DNA of 49,076 nucleotides from Clostridia bacterium (lineage in GTDB: Bacteria; Bacillota; Clostridia; Christensenellales; Aristaeellaceae). Under the pieces are notes generated by a model. That model worked only from the letters and a program-made list of their open reading frames with translations, searched no databases and was not told the origin of the DNA. Position numbers and translations under genes: made by a program. Shown here piece by piece: positions 16,866-24,712 of the stretch (its first letter is position 1; each line of letters starts with the position of its first letter). Where the stretch lies: contig JAFWQU010000009.1 in assembly GCA_017508975.1 (NCBI GenBank), positions 1-49,076 on the forward strand, written 5' to 3'.

Positions 16866-17504
16866 ATGCCGCCCAAAGTCAAGTTTCAGAAGGAGGAGAT
16901 CGTCTGCGCGGCGCTGCGGATCGCCAGCGCCGGGGGAATCGACGCGGTGACGTCGCGGGAGGTCGCCCGGGAGCTGGGGGTCTCCACCCGCCCGATCTTC
17001 ACCTACTATGACACGATGGATCAGCTCCGGCACGATGTCTGTGAGCTGGCGAAGGAGCGCTACCGGGCGTATATCGAGCGGGGACTCTCCGGCCCGGTGC
17101 CGTTTCAGGGAGTCTGGCGGCAGTATCTGCGCTTTGCCCGGGAGGAGCCGGAGTTGTTCCGGCTGCTGTTCCTGACGCGGCAGGAGGGCACGGACGGCGC
17201 GGCGGCGGCCCTGAGGTTCTCGCAGGAGCTGGCGCGGGACTCGATCATGCGCGTGTACCACATGGACGCGCACATGGCGGACTGCTATTTCCGGGATATC
17301 TGGCTGGCGGCGTTCGGCTGCGCGACACTGATCGTGACGGGCAACTGCCCCTACACGGACGAGGAGATGCTCGCCATCGGCGCCGAGATCAGCCTGTCTG
17401 TCTTCAAGGCCTATAAGGAAATCCCCGGTTTGCCGGACGGAAACTATGACAAGGACGCGGCCTTCCGGGAGCTGGTCGGAAAACAGGGAGGAGAAGAAAC
17501 GTGA
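16866..17504 (+). CDS. TetR-family transcriptional regulator
   Basis: The 212-residue protein has an N-terminal helix-turn-helix (residues about 10-55: IVCAALRIASAGG...VTSREVARELGVSTRPIFTYYDTMDQL) and an all-helical ligand domain. The ATG at 16866 was chosen because GAAAGGATGGAG precedes it and the longer frame runs back through the promoter. The C-terminal half resembles the TetR_C domain found in many Clostridia regulators (EEPELFRLLFL). Its stop overlaps the start of the TIGR04076-like gene, so the two are co-expressed. The ligand is unknown; self-regulation through the TGCGCAAC pair is likely. Confidence 0.88.
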   Translation: MPPKVKFQKEEIVCAALRIASAGGIDAVTSREVARELGVSTRPIFTYYDTMDQLRHDVCELAKERYRAYIERGLSGPVPFQGVWRQYLRFAREEPELFRLLFLTRQEGTDGAAAALRFSQELARDSIMRVYHMDAHMADCYFRDIWLAAFGCATLIVTGNCPYTDEEMLAIGAEISLSVFKAYKEIPGLPDGNYDKDAAFRELVGKQGGEET

Positions 17505-17884
17505 AGAAATGGTATGACGAGGAGTATGAGTTTCAGGTGGAGGTTACCGGCTTCCTCCGGGGCGACCGCACGGAGCGCTACTGCCGCAACGGCGAGGAGA
17601 TCGGCGACTGCTACCGCTGCACCTACGGCTGCCCGGTCAACCGGGAGGGGTACGGCATCTGCTCCAAGACGATGATGATGCTCTTCCCGCTGATGGAGGC
17701 GGTGCGCAGCGGCGGTGACCTGGAGAAGGTGGGCGGCGACGGAAAGTACAGCAAGACCATCGTCTGCCCGGACGGCTGCGTGATCTTCCGCCTGACCGCC
17801 ACACCGCTGGGAAATGAAAACTTTCACACGGGCGGCTTCTGGAAGGAGCCGGCCGGCGGGGCCGACAGCCCGAACGAAGGCTGA
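17501..17884 (+). CDS. TIGR04076-like Cys-containing small protein
   Basis: This 127-residue protein starts at a GTG that overlaps the TetR stop (GTGA). It has the pattern of the TIGR04076 family: YEFQVEVTGFLRG at the start, CYRCTYGCPVN, then a central GICSKTMMMLFPLMEAVRSGGDL, and later VCPDGCVIFRLTA. The conserved cysteines suggest metal or redox function, but the role of the family is not established. The stable pairing with a regulator gene suggests the regulator controls it. Confidence 0.82.
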   Translation: MKKWYDEEYEFQVEVTGFLRGDRTERYCRNGEEIGDCYRCTYGCPVNREGYGICSKTMMMLFPLMEAVRSGGDLEKVGGDGKYSKTIVCPDGCVIFRLTATPLGNENFHTGGFWKEPAGGADSPNEG

Positions 17885-17905
17885 CAAGAGAGATGAGGGG
17901 TCTGC

Positions 17906-18766
17906 TTGATTCTCAGATCGTTTACCTTTCCGGACGCGGAGACGGAGTCGGACTTTCTCTTCAACCTGAAGACGACCTACGACCAGTCGGTCTATCCCTA
18001 CGGCGTCCTGCCGAAGGCCGGCCTGCGGGAGATTCTGTTCAAGCCGGTCACGATCCTCTACGGCGGCAACGGCAGCGGAAAGAGCACCGCGCTCAACGTC
18101 ATCGCCGAGAAGCTCCGCCTGCTGCGGAACAGCGCGTATAACCGCACCCGCTTCTTCCAGGACTATGTGGACCGCTGCGGGGTGACGCTGGAGGACGCCG
18201 TTCCCCCGGAGAGCCGGATCCTCACCAGCGACGACGTGTTCGACATGATGCTGGACATCCGCTCCGTCAACGAGGGGATCGACCGGCGGCGCGAGCATCT
18301 GGCGGAGGAGTATTTTGACCTGAAGCGGGAGAAATTCCAGCTCCGCTCGCTGGAGGATCTGGAACACCTGCACCGGATCAACCAGGCCCGGAGCAAGACC
18401 ATGAGCCGGTTCATCGCGGGCGAGACGGGCAAGAGCGTCCGGGAGCGCTCCAACGGGGAGAGCGCGCTCCTGTATTTCCAGAGCAAGATCGAGATGGACA
18501 CGCTCTGCCTGCTGGACGAACCGGAGAACAGCCTGAGCCCGGAGAACCAGCTGGTGCTCGCGGACTTCCTGACGGAGTCGGTCCGCTACTGCGGCAACCA
18601 GCTGGTGATCAGCACCCACTCGCCCTTCCTGCTGGCGCTCCCCGGCGCGAAGATCATCAACCTGGATGACCAGTCCCGGGTGGTGGAGCGCTGGACACAG
18701 CTGAAGAATCCGAGGGTCTACTACGAGTTTTTCAAGAAGCACGCGAAGGCGTTCGAGGACGAGTGA
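17906..18766 (+). CDS. AAA-family ATPase (RecF/ABC-like, AAA_21 type)
   Basis: The 286-residue protein starts at a TTG with a GAGGGG ribosome site. Residues about 50-61 hold the Walker A (ILYGGNGSGKSTAL). Walker B is LCLLDEPENSLSPENQL (about 201-217), followed by VISTHSPFLLALPGAKIINL. This is the compact ATPase type related to RecF/SMC heads, with a short middle insert in place of a long coiled coil. It is a single gene with no nuclease partner, so a defence role (OLD/Gabija type) is not supported. Function is otherwise unknown. It is followed at 15 bp by a small gene of unknown function. Confidence 0.85.
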   Translation: MILRSFTFPDAETESDFLFNLKTTYDQSVYPYGVLPKAGLREILFKPVTILYGGNGSGKSTALNVIAEKLRLLRNSAYNRTRFFQDYVDRCGVTLEDAVPPESRILTSDDVFDMMLDIRSVNEGIDRRREHLAEEYFDLKREKFQLRSLEDLEHLHRINQARSKTMSRFIAGETGKSVRERSNGESALLYFQSKIEMDTLCLLDEPENSLSPENQLVLADFLTESVRYCGNQLVISTHSPFLLALPGAKIINLDDQSRVVERWTQLKNPRVYYEFFKKHAKAFEDE

Positions 18767-18781
18767 CACGGGAGAGAGCCT

Positions 18782-19096
18782 ATGACACTGCATCAGAGAA
18801 TCTGGGCGCGGTCCCGGGATGCGCTGGCGGCGGCGGTCGCGTCGCTGGGCTATCCGGAGGAGTTCGCCGACCTGCTGGCCCGGCAGCTCGGGAGCCCCAA
18901 GGCGATCGACCGGATGACCTCCTACCTTTACCAGGCACATCCCCAGAGCGTGGAGATGATCGTGGACGAGATGCTCGCGATCTGCGCGGAGATCGAAGCC
19001 TGGCGCGAGAAGAAGGAGGGCCAGGAGGCGCAGGCGGCCTACAACGCCTGGCTCAGCAGCGACAGCCGCTGGCGGAACCGGGAGGATCCCGACTGA
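18782..19096 (+). CDS. Conserved-looking small protein of unknown function
   Basis: The 104-residue soluble protein is mostly helical (MTLHQRIWARSRDAL, LARQLGSPKAIDRMTSYLYQ, EMLAICAEIEAW). It has a charged C-terminal tail and no cysteine. It begins 15 bp after the ATPase gene with GGGAGAG as ribosome site and is followed 14 bp later by the flavodoxin-like gene, so the three are probably one transcript. I do not recognise the family; the helical pattern with MTSYL recurs in short Clostridia proteins next to unrelated enzymes. Confidence 0.7.
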   Translation: MTLHQRIWARSRDALAAAVASLGYPEEFADLLARQLGSPKAIDRMTSYLYQAHPQSVEMIVDEMLAICAEIEAWREKKEGQEAQAAYNAWLSSDSRWRNREDPD

Positions 19097-19110
19097 GAGA
19101 AGGGTGTGAA

Positions 19111-19827
19111 ATGAAAATCACAGTCATCAACGGCACAGAGAAACACGGCGTGACCTGGCGGCTCAAGGAAAGCTTTCTGGAGCCCTTCCGGGGCACGGCG
19201 GAGATCACGGAGTTTGTGCTGCCGCGGGACTGCCCGAACCCCTGTTCCGGCTGCGCGGCCTGCTGCACCGTGGGCGAGGCCCGCTGCAAGGACGCGGCAT
19301 ACGTGCAGCCCATCGAACAGGCTCTGCTGGCGGCGGACCTGCTGGTGTTCACCTCGCCGGCGTATGTGTTTCACGCCACCGGCGCCATGAAGACGCTGCT
19401 GGACCATTTTGCCTACCGCTGGATGCCCCACCGCCCGGCCGGGGAGATGTTCGGCAAGCGCGCGGTGATCCTCACACAGTGCCTCGGTGCGGGCGCGAAG
19501 TCCGCCGCGAAGGACATCGCGGACAGCCTGTCCTGGTGGGGCGTCAGCGACATCCGGATCCGCAGTTTCCGGCTGTTGGCCGATATCCTTTGGGACAAGC
19601 TCCCGGAGAAAAAACGCGCCGCTATGACGCGGAGCATGCGACGCCTGGGAGAGCGCATGCTCCGGATCGACTACGGCAGGCCCGCCCGCACCCGCCTTGC
19701 CGCGAAGGCCAGATTCCTGGCGGTCCGGATGCTGCACAAGCGCATCGGAAAGGACCATCCGGATTCCCGGGACGAACAGTACTGGCAGGAGAGCGGCTGG
19801 CTCGGCACCGCCCGTCCGTGGAAGTAA
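19111..19827 (+). CDS. Flavodoxin-like NAD(P)H-dependent FMN reductase with Cys motif
   Basis: The 238-residue protein has a flavodoxin fold start (MKITVINGTEKHGVTWRL). A cysteine-rich loop follows at about residues 44-58 (CPNPCSGCAACCTVGEARC), as seen in iron-sulfur flavoproteins and related NADPH:FMN reductases, then VFTSPAYVFHATGAMKTLLDHFAY for flavin binding. The C-terminal part (about 150-238) is basic and helical. It probably transfers electrons via FMN. AGGGTGTGAA precedes the ATG. A copy of the dispersed repeat sits 3' of it. Confidence 0.85.
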   Translation: MKITVINGTEKHGVTWRLKESFLEPFRGTAEITEFVLPRDCPNPCSGCAACCTVGEARCKDAAYVQPIEQALLAADLLVFTSPAYVFHATGAMKTLLDHFAYRWMPHRPAGEMFGKRAVILTQCLGAGAKSAAKDIADSLSWWGVSDIRIRSFRLLADILWDKLPEKKRAAMTRSMRRLGERMLRIDYGRPARTRLAAKARFLAVRMLHKRIGKDHPDSRDEQYWQESGWLGTARPWK

Positions 19828-19883
19828 TGAACGCATATCAGACTTTTTCCATCAAGCATCAATCACTTCAAAAGGTGAACCCG

Positions 19884-19951
19884 GAGGTCCAGGGCGACCG
19901 GAAAGCCGCCAGTCCGGCTGCGGACCTGGTCGCGCCCGCAGGTGCGAAATT
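19884..19951 (+). repeat. Dispersed palindromic element, copy c (long core)
   Basis: Plus-orientation core with the 18-bp insertion (CCGCCAGTCCGGCTGCGGAC), 57 bp downstream of the flavodoxin-like gene and in its direction. The ends are degenerate. Confidence 0.85.
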
Positions 19952-19993
19952 CCTCTACAATAATCCCGTATTTCAATAAAAGGAGAAACAATA

Positions 19994-20404
19994 ATGAGAC
20001 TGGACGGCTTTGGACTGCTTGTCAACGACATGGGCGTGATGATCCGCTTTTACCGGGATGTCCTCGGCTTCGAGATCAAGGAGGCGGAGGACACCAGCAA
20101 CGTGTATCTCGTGAAGGACGGGACGCTGTTTCTGCTCTACGGGCGGAAGGACTTTGAGCAGATAACCCGTCACCGCTATGCGTATGTCCAGGGCTTGAAC
20201 GGGCATGCCGAGATTGCGCTGTATGTCGACACCTTTGAGGAGGTGGACGCCGCCTTCGCTAAGGCCGTGGAGAGCGGCGCCACGCCGGTGCTGGAGCCCA
20301 CCACGGAGACCTGGGGACAGCGGACCTGCTACATCGCGGATCCCGAGGGCAACCTGATCGAGATCGGTTCCTGGAACAAACCGTATGAGGAGAAGGATCT
20401 CTGA
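19994..20404 (+). CDS. VOC-superfamily (glyoxalase/bleomycin-resistance fold) protein
   Basis: The 136-residue protein starts MRLDGFGLLVNDMGVMIRFYRDVLGFEI, the first beta-alpha-beta-beta-beta unit of the VOC fold. It ends with the second unit (CYIADPEGNLIEIGSWNKP), where the Glu of LIEIG is a usual metal ligand. An AAAGGAGAA site precedes the ATG. Members bind a divalent metal and catalyse isomerisation, ring opening or thiol addition, or simply sequester compounds. No substrate can be inferred, and it appears to be transcribed alone. Confidence 0.87.
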   Translation: MRLDGFGLLVNDMGVMIRFYRDVLGFEIKEAEDTSNVYLVKDGTLFLLYGRKDFEQITRHRYAYVQGLNGHAEIALYVDTFEEVDAAFAKAVESGATPVLEPTTETWGQRTCYIADPEGNLIEIGSWNKPYEEKDL

Positions 20405-20414
20405 TACGGGACTG

Positions 20415-20551
20415 ATACTGATCTCAGCTTAGAATGCTTATTGTCAACAGGGAGATTTCGCGCCTGCGGGCGTGACCAGGGCTTTCCGATCGCCCTGGAC
20501 CTTCGGATGCATGCTGCTGCTGGATTTGCAATTCTTACTTGAGATTGGTAT
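20415..20551 (-). repeat. Dispersed palindromic element, copy d (complete 137-bp short form)
   Basis: Complete copy on the minus strand, bounded by ATACTGATCTCAG at 20415 and CTTGAGATTGGTAT at 20551 (imperfect terminal inverted repeats). The core hairpins CCAGGGC/GCCCTGG and CGCxCC/GGCGCG are present. It lies downstream of the serine-protease gene, in the same direction. Confidence 0.9.
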
Positions 20552-20653
20552 AAGATTTCGCGGCCTGCGGGCCGCGACCAGGGCTTTCCGATCGCCCTGG
20601 ACCTTCGGGCCACATGCTGTTGCTGTATTTGCAGTTCTTACTTGAGATTGTAT
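20552..20653 (-). repeat. Dispersed palindromic element, copy e (one end missing), in tandem with d
   Basis: Same orientation as copy d and directly abutting it. It carries core and one terminus (CTTGAGATTGTAT) but lacks the other about 35 bp. Confidence 0.88.
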
Positions 20654-20689
20654 AAAACCGGCCATTCCGTTGCGGGATGGCCGGTTTTT
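20654..20689 (-). terminator. Bidirectional intrinsic terminator of the HXS operon
   Basis: The 12-bp stem AAAACCGGCCAT (20654-20665) / ATGGCCGGTTTT (20677-20688) has A and T runs on both sides. It lies 14 bp beyond the stop of the serine-protease gene, the last gene of the operon. Confidence 0.85.
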
Positions 20690-20702
20690 CTGATGAATCG
20701 AG

Positions 20703-21569
20703 TTATTTGAAACATTTTCCGCAGGGCTCGTAGCCGTTGGCGATGGCCTCGACGAGGCTGATTTCGACGGGGGAGCGCATGTGCGAGCAGGTGGGGGTGC
20801 TGTGATACTTTTTCCCGGAACGGGTAATCCATACGACGCCCGCGTCCTGCTGTTCGCTGACCGGCAGGGACGACATGACGGCGACTGTGCCGCTGGAATC
20901 CAGCCGGGCGGTGGTGCGGCCGTCCCAGCGCTTGTAGAGCGCCTCGAGATCCTGGATCCGCACGGCCATGTTGACGTTCTGCGCCGAGGCGTAGGTCGCG
21001 GTCACGACGCCGATCACCTCGCCGCGGTCGTTGAGCAGGGCGCCGCCGCTGCTGCCGGAGGAGATCGGGGCGGTGAACTGGATCCAGTGCTTGTTTTCCC
21101 GGTTGTAGAACGCGCTGATGTTCCCGAGGGAGACCGTGTTCATGAGCCCGGCCGGGCTGCTGATCACGACGACGGGCTGCGCGCGCTTCAGGGGATCCCG
21201 GGCGTTGAGCGGCAGGGGAGAGACCCCCGGCTTCTGCTCAAACTGCAGGATCGCCAGGTCTTTGACCTCGTCCAGCGCGCAGACGCGGTAGACCGGGTAA
21301 CTCTTGTTGTTCTCGCTGACGGCGACGACGTACGCCGCGTCCTGGATGACGTGGTAGTTCGTGACCAGCAGCGAGGCGTCGAAGGCGACGAAGCCGCTGC
21401 CGACCGCGATCTTCTCCCGGCGGGCAGAGTAGACCTCCAGCATGAAAACGGAGTCCGCGGCGAGATCGATGCCGTCCACATCCTCCGAGAAGCGGTATTC
21501 CGCGAGCGCGGGCGCCCAGACGAACAGGAGCGCCAGCAGCAAAGCCCAGAAACGGATTCCTCTGCGCAT
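20703..21569 (-). CDS. Secreted trypsin-like serine protease (S1C) with Cys/His tail
   Basis: The 288-residue protein has a signal peptide (MRRGIRFWALLLALLFVWAPALA). The chymotrypsin-fold domain carries His73 (TNYHVIQDA), Asp104 (VKDLAIL) and Ser174 (SSGSSGGALLN), the complete DegP/HtrA-type triad, but no PDZ domain follows. The last 40 residues (KYHSTPTCSHM...GYEPCGKC) resemble the Ada-like metal-binding tails found on secreted Firmicute proteins. It is the last gene of the His-Xaa-Ser operon, 23 bp after hxsA. Cleavage of HxsA or of another operon product is an attractive but unproven role. Confidence 0.87.
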   Translation of the reverse strand: MRRGIRFWALLLALLFVWAPALAEYRFSEDVDGIDLAADSVFMLEVYSARREKIAVGSGFVAFDASLLVTNYHVIQDAAYVVAVSENNKSYPVYRVCALDEVKDLAILQFEQKPGVSPLPLNARDPLKRAQPVVVISSPAGLMNTVSLGNISAFYNRENKHWIQFTAPISSGSSGGALLNDRGEVIGVVTATYASAQNVNMAVRIQDLEALYKRWDGRTTARLDSSGTVAVMSSLPVSEQQDAGVVWITRSGKKYHSTPTCSHMRSPVEISLVEAIANGYEPCGKCFK

Positions 21570-21592
21570 CCTCAGCCGCCCCCCTCTCCGGA

Positions 21593-22267
21593 TTATTTCA
21601 CCAGCTTGCCGCCGCCCTTGGGCTGCGCGCCCGTGTTGAGCGCGTTGGATCCCGCCGGGGCGGGATTCGTCTGCGCGGGATCGGGCACGGAGGGCTCGAA
21701 GCTGTTGGCCTGGGTCTGCATGTTAAAGCCCAGCGACTCCGGCGCGGGCACCAGGAAACCCTTGGAGACCGGCACGGAGCCGACCTCAAGCGCTGTCGGC
21801 GTCTTGCCGACCGCGCTGACCGCGATCCGGGAGCCGGCCGCCACCGCGGAGGAGGTCAGCTCGGAGGAGGGCGGCGGGGTGGCCGCGCTCATCCGGGTCA
21901 GCACGATGTTCGGGTCGCTGCCCGCGGGACTGGCGGAGAGTCCTGTCTGCGAGGTGTTGGTAAAGCCGGCGCCGGAGGAGGTATTCACCTGCACCTCCGC
22001 CGGGGCGGAGACGTTCCGCGGAATCGGCACCGGGGTCGCGCTGCTGTGGCTGCCGTGGCGGCTGCTCGTGTGCGAGCGGTGGCTGCTGTGCGAGCGGTGC
22101 GAGGAGTGGGAACTGTGCTTCGCCAGCGCGGAATCCGCGAAGAAAACACTCATCAGCAGCACAATCGTGCCCACCGTGATGATCTTGCTGCGCGGGATCG
22201 AGCCCTCCTCGTCATAAAGAAAGTCGCTCAGGTGCTTTTCAAAGCGGGGAAATAACACGTTGCTCAT
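21593..22267 (-). CDS. hxsA: HxsA-like His-Xaa-Ser repeat protein (target of the HXS system)
   Basis: The 224-residue protein (from the ATG at 22267; an in-frame GTG lies 9 nt upstream) has three parts. Residues 1-22 are a hydrophilic N-terminus ending FLYDEEG. Residues about 28-48 are a hydrophobic helix (IITVGTIVLLMSVFFADSALA). Residues 51-76 contain eight His-Xaa-Ser units (HSSHSSHRSHSSHRSH and on). The remaining about 150 residues are Ser/Thr/Ala/Pro-rich, low-complexity and free of cysteine. This matches HxsA of the bioinformatically defined His-Xaa-Ser system, whose repeats are the presumed substrate of the paired radical SAM enzymes encoded just upstream. The segment DEEG before the helix also resembles a prepilin leader (see findings). 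Confidence 0.85.
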   Translation of the reverse strand: MSNVLFPRFEKHLSDFLYDEEGSIPRSKIITVGTIVLLMSVFFADSALAKHSSHSSHRSHSSHRSHTSSRHGSHSSATPVPIPRNVSAPAEVQVNTSSGAGFTNTSQTGLSASPAGSDPNIVLTRMSAATPPPSSELTSSAVAAGSRIAVSAVGKTPTALEVGSVPVSKGFLVPAPESLGFNMQTQANSFEPSVPDPAQTNPAPAGSNALNTGAQPKGGGKLVK

Positions 22268-22285
22268 GACCGTCACCGCCTGTCC

Positions 22286-23326
22286 TTACTTGTAGGTGAT
22301 CGACGTGCATTTTCCGTTCGACCAGACCGAGGTGTAGCGCAGTTTGTTGTCCCCGACATAGACCAGGGTGCCGTTCGGGCTGCCGTTCTTGAAGGTGCCC
22401 TTGAGGTAGAGCTTCGTCTCGTCCTTGGAGTAGTAGTAGGTGCCGGTGCCGTTCATCTTGTCGTTGCTCCAGGCGCCGACATAGTGCGCGCCGGACCGCC
22501 AGATGTAGGTGCCTTTGCCGTCCTTCTTGCCGTTCTTGAGGGTGCCCTCGTACTTGTCGCCGTTGGAATAGCGGATGGTCACGTTGCCGCTGAACTCGTT
22601 CTTGTTCAGCTTGCCCACGAGGGTCGTGCCGTTCTGGTACTTGATGGTCACGTCCGGCTTGACCTTGCCGCCCTGCACGTCGCGGGTGGCCTCGCCGCCG
22701 GGAACGTCGTAGGTCACGGTGCCCTTGTTCAGGACGCCGTTGGCGAAGGTGCCCTCCAGCACCGTGCCGTCCGCGAGCGTCAGCTTGCCGGTGCCGTTGA
22801 TGGCGTCGCTCTTCCACTCACCGGTGTACTTGTCGCCGTTGAGCCAGGTGAAGGTGCCGCGCCCTTCGCGCTTCTGCTTGGCGAAGGCGCCCTCGTAGGT
22901 GCCGATGCCCTGGAGGACCAGCGTGCCCTTGGCGCCGATCTTGTCGTCCGCCCACTGGCCGGAGAAGGAGACCGGCTGGCCCTGCTCGGCCTTTTTCGCG
23001 TAGCTCCAGGTGAAGACGCCCTGGCCGTGCCGCAGGCCGTCCTTGAAATCACCGACGTAGGTGCCGAGACCCGGCCAGGTCATCTCGCCCTTGCCGGTGA
23101 TCACGTCGTTTTTCCACTGGCCGCTGTAGCTCTCGCCGGTGCTCCAGCGGTAGGAGCCGGTGCCGTTGCGGATGCCGCCCGGGAGCGTCTCGCCCTCATA
23201 GACGGAGCCGTCGCTGTAGTTCAGTGTCTCCGGCTGATCCGCGGCCGCGGGCACGCAGAACAAGACCATCCAGCACAGCATGACTGCCAGCAGCGCCGAA
23301 CCGGTCCGCAAAATCTTCTTTCTCAC
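22286..23326 (-). CDS. Secreted MORN-repeat protein in the HXS operon
   Basis: The 346-residue protein has a signal peptide (about 1-29, ending VPAAA) followed by some nine MORN-type repeats (pattern YxGxWxxDxxxGxGxxxxxxGxxYxG, for example YSGQWKNDVITGKG, YTGEWKSDAINGTG, YEGTLKNGKKDGKG). These span almost the whole mature chain as a beta-hairpin rod. Its GTG start overlaps the hxsB stop by 4 nt, so it is translationally coupled to the maturase. MORN rods bind lipids or proteins in known cases. Here it could scaffold the modified HxsA at the surface, which is inference; MORN proteins are not among the core Hxs families I know. Confidence 0.87.
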   Translation of the reverse strand: MRKKILRTGSALLAVMLCWMVLFCVPAAADQPETLNYSDGSVYEGETLPGGIRNGTGSYRWSTGESYSGQWKNDVITGKGEMTWPGLGTYVGDFKDGLRHGQGVFTWSYAKKAEQGQPVSFSGQWADDKIGAKGTLVLQGIGTYEGAFAKQKREGRGTFTWLNGDKYTGEWKSDAINGTGKLTLADGTVLEGTFANGVLNKGTVTYDVPGGEATRDVQGGKVKPDVTIKYQNGTTLVGKLNKNEFSGNVTIRYSNGDKYEGTLKNGKKDGKGTYIWRSGAHYVGAWSNDKMNGTGTYYYSKDETKLYLKGTFKNGSPNGTLVYVGDNKLRYTSVWSNGKCTSITYK

Positions 23327-24708
23327 ACCTGGTCACTCCATTCCTGCAGCATCTCAAGCACGTCGGGATCCTGATCATATAAATAATTAAACAGCAGGTC
23401 CAAAATTCCTTTATGGATCTGACATTTTTCGCGGGAGAGATGGGTCATGCTCCCGTGCAGCGCGTAGTTCACCACCGGGCAGACGCCGCAGTAGGGCTTG
23501 TACACGCAGTCGCAGCAGCCCGGCAGCGTCTCCAGCACCGAGGAGGAGCAGACCGCCCGGCAGACCGGGGACTCCATCCACTCGTCGTAGCCGTCGCGGA
23601 ACACGTTCCCCAGCCGGAAGGCGTGGTCCCCGGTCTCCGCCAGCATGCGCCCCTCGTCGCAGGTGTAGACGCTGCCGTCGGCGGTGATGGCGATCTGTCC
23701 GATCCCCGCGCCGCAGGGGGAGCGGAGCTCCATATAGTTCAGCGCCCGGCCGCGCAGGATCTTGGTGAGAAACAGCGAGGCGTACATCTCCGAGAAGGGA
23801 ATGCCCTCCCGGCGGAGCGCCAGAATCCTTTCGAAGGCGCGGCGGTAGAAGGCGAGATACGCCTCCGCGCTGTAGCCGACCGTGTCCCAGGCCCGCGCGG
23901 CGGCGCCCAGCCGGGTCAGCGGGCGCAGGAAGATCTGCCGGAACCCGTTCTCCACATAGGCGTCGACGATGGCCTCCGGCTGGGCCAGGGAGGCCGCGGT
24001 GGTGGTCTGGATCGCACTGACGGAGATCCCGGCTTCCTCGAGCATTGCCTTGCCCCTGCGCATCAGCGCGTAGGCGCTCTGCCCGCCGCGCATGGGGCGG
24101 TTGCGGTCGTGCAGCGCCTGCGGACCGTCCAGGGAGGTGGAGACCGACACGCCGTGCTCCTTCAGAAATGCCGCGATCTCGGGCGTCATCAGCGAGAGGT
24201 TGGAGACGAGGCTGAAGGATACCCGCTTGTCCGGCATCAGCTCCGGGGCGCGGGTGACCAGAAAGCGGATGACCGGGAAGTTGACCAGGGGCTCGCCGCC
24301 CTGTAACTCGATCGTGATCTCCCGGGCCGGGGTGGCCGCGATGCGCCGGAGAGCCTGTTCGGCGACGGTCTCCGTCATGCGGCAGGGTGTGTTCTCCCCG
24401 TTGGCCTGGCAGTAGACGCAGGCGTGGTTGCACTCGTTGGTGACGGCGAAGATGAACAGGCTCGTCGCGTCGAAGAGATACCGGCTCCCGTCGCGGTACT
24501 GCTCGCCGTACTCCCGGATGTACTGCTCGAAGGAACCCTGATACCAGAAGCCCTTCTCCAGGAGCTCCCGGCCCTTGCCGGAGTCCGGATCCAGCTGCCC
24601 GGAGGTGAACTGCGCGAACTCCGCGTCCGTGAGAAAGGCATACCGGCCCATGTCGTTGGTCAATAGCTTTCCGCCCCGGAAGCCGGAAAAGTAAAAGTGT
24701 GCCAGCAT
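23323..24708 (-). CDS. hxsB: HxsB-like radical SAM/SPASM maturase
   Basis: The 461-residue protein starts MLAHFYFSGFRGGKLLTNDMGRYAFLT, the N-terminal signature I associate with HxsB. The radical SAM motif is CNHACVYC (Cys93, Cys97, Cys100), the SAM-binding strand is ELQGGEPLVNF, and there is a C-terminal SPASM domain (CGAGIGQIAITADG, TCDEG, CCDCVYKPYCGVCP). HxsB and HxsC always occur as a pair in the His-Xaa-Ser system and are predicted to modify HxsA; the reaction is not known to me. The gene lies 4 bp after hxsC and overlaps the MORN gene. Confidence 0.9.
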   Translation of the reverse strand: MLAHFYFSGFRGGKLLTNDMGRYAFLTDAEFAQFTSGQLDPDSGKGRELLEKGFWYQGSFEQYIREYGEQYRDGSRYLFDATSLFIFAVTNECNHACVYCQANGENTPCRMTETVAEQALRRIAATPAREITIELQGGEPLVNFPVIRFLVTRAPELMPDKRVSFSLVSNLSLMTPEIAAFLKEHGVSVSTSLDGPQALHDRNRPMRGGQSAYALMRRGKAMLEEAGISVSAIQTTTAASLAQPEAIVDAYVENGFRQIFLRPLTRLGAAARAWDTVGYSAEAYLAFYRRAFERILALRREGIPFSEMYASLFLTKILRGRALNYMELRSPCGAGIGQIAITADGSVYTCDEGRMLAETGDHAFRLGNVFRDGYDEWMESPVCRAVCSSSVLETLPGCCDCVYKPYCGVCPVVNYALHGSMTHLSREKCQIHKGILDLLFNYLYDQDPDVLEMLQEWSDQV

Positions 24709-24712
24709 CTGT

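Noticed and set aside
17906-19096. AAA ATPase plus small gene as a defence system
   Set aside because: No nuclease, helicase or toxin partner is present, and the ATPase is of the short chromosomal type.
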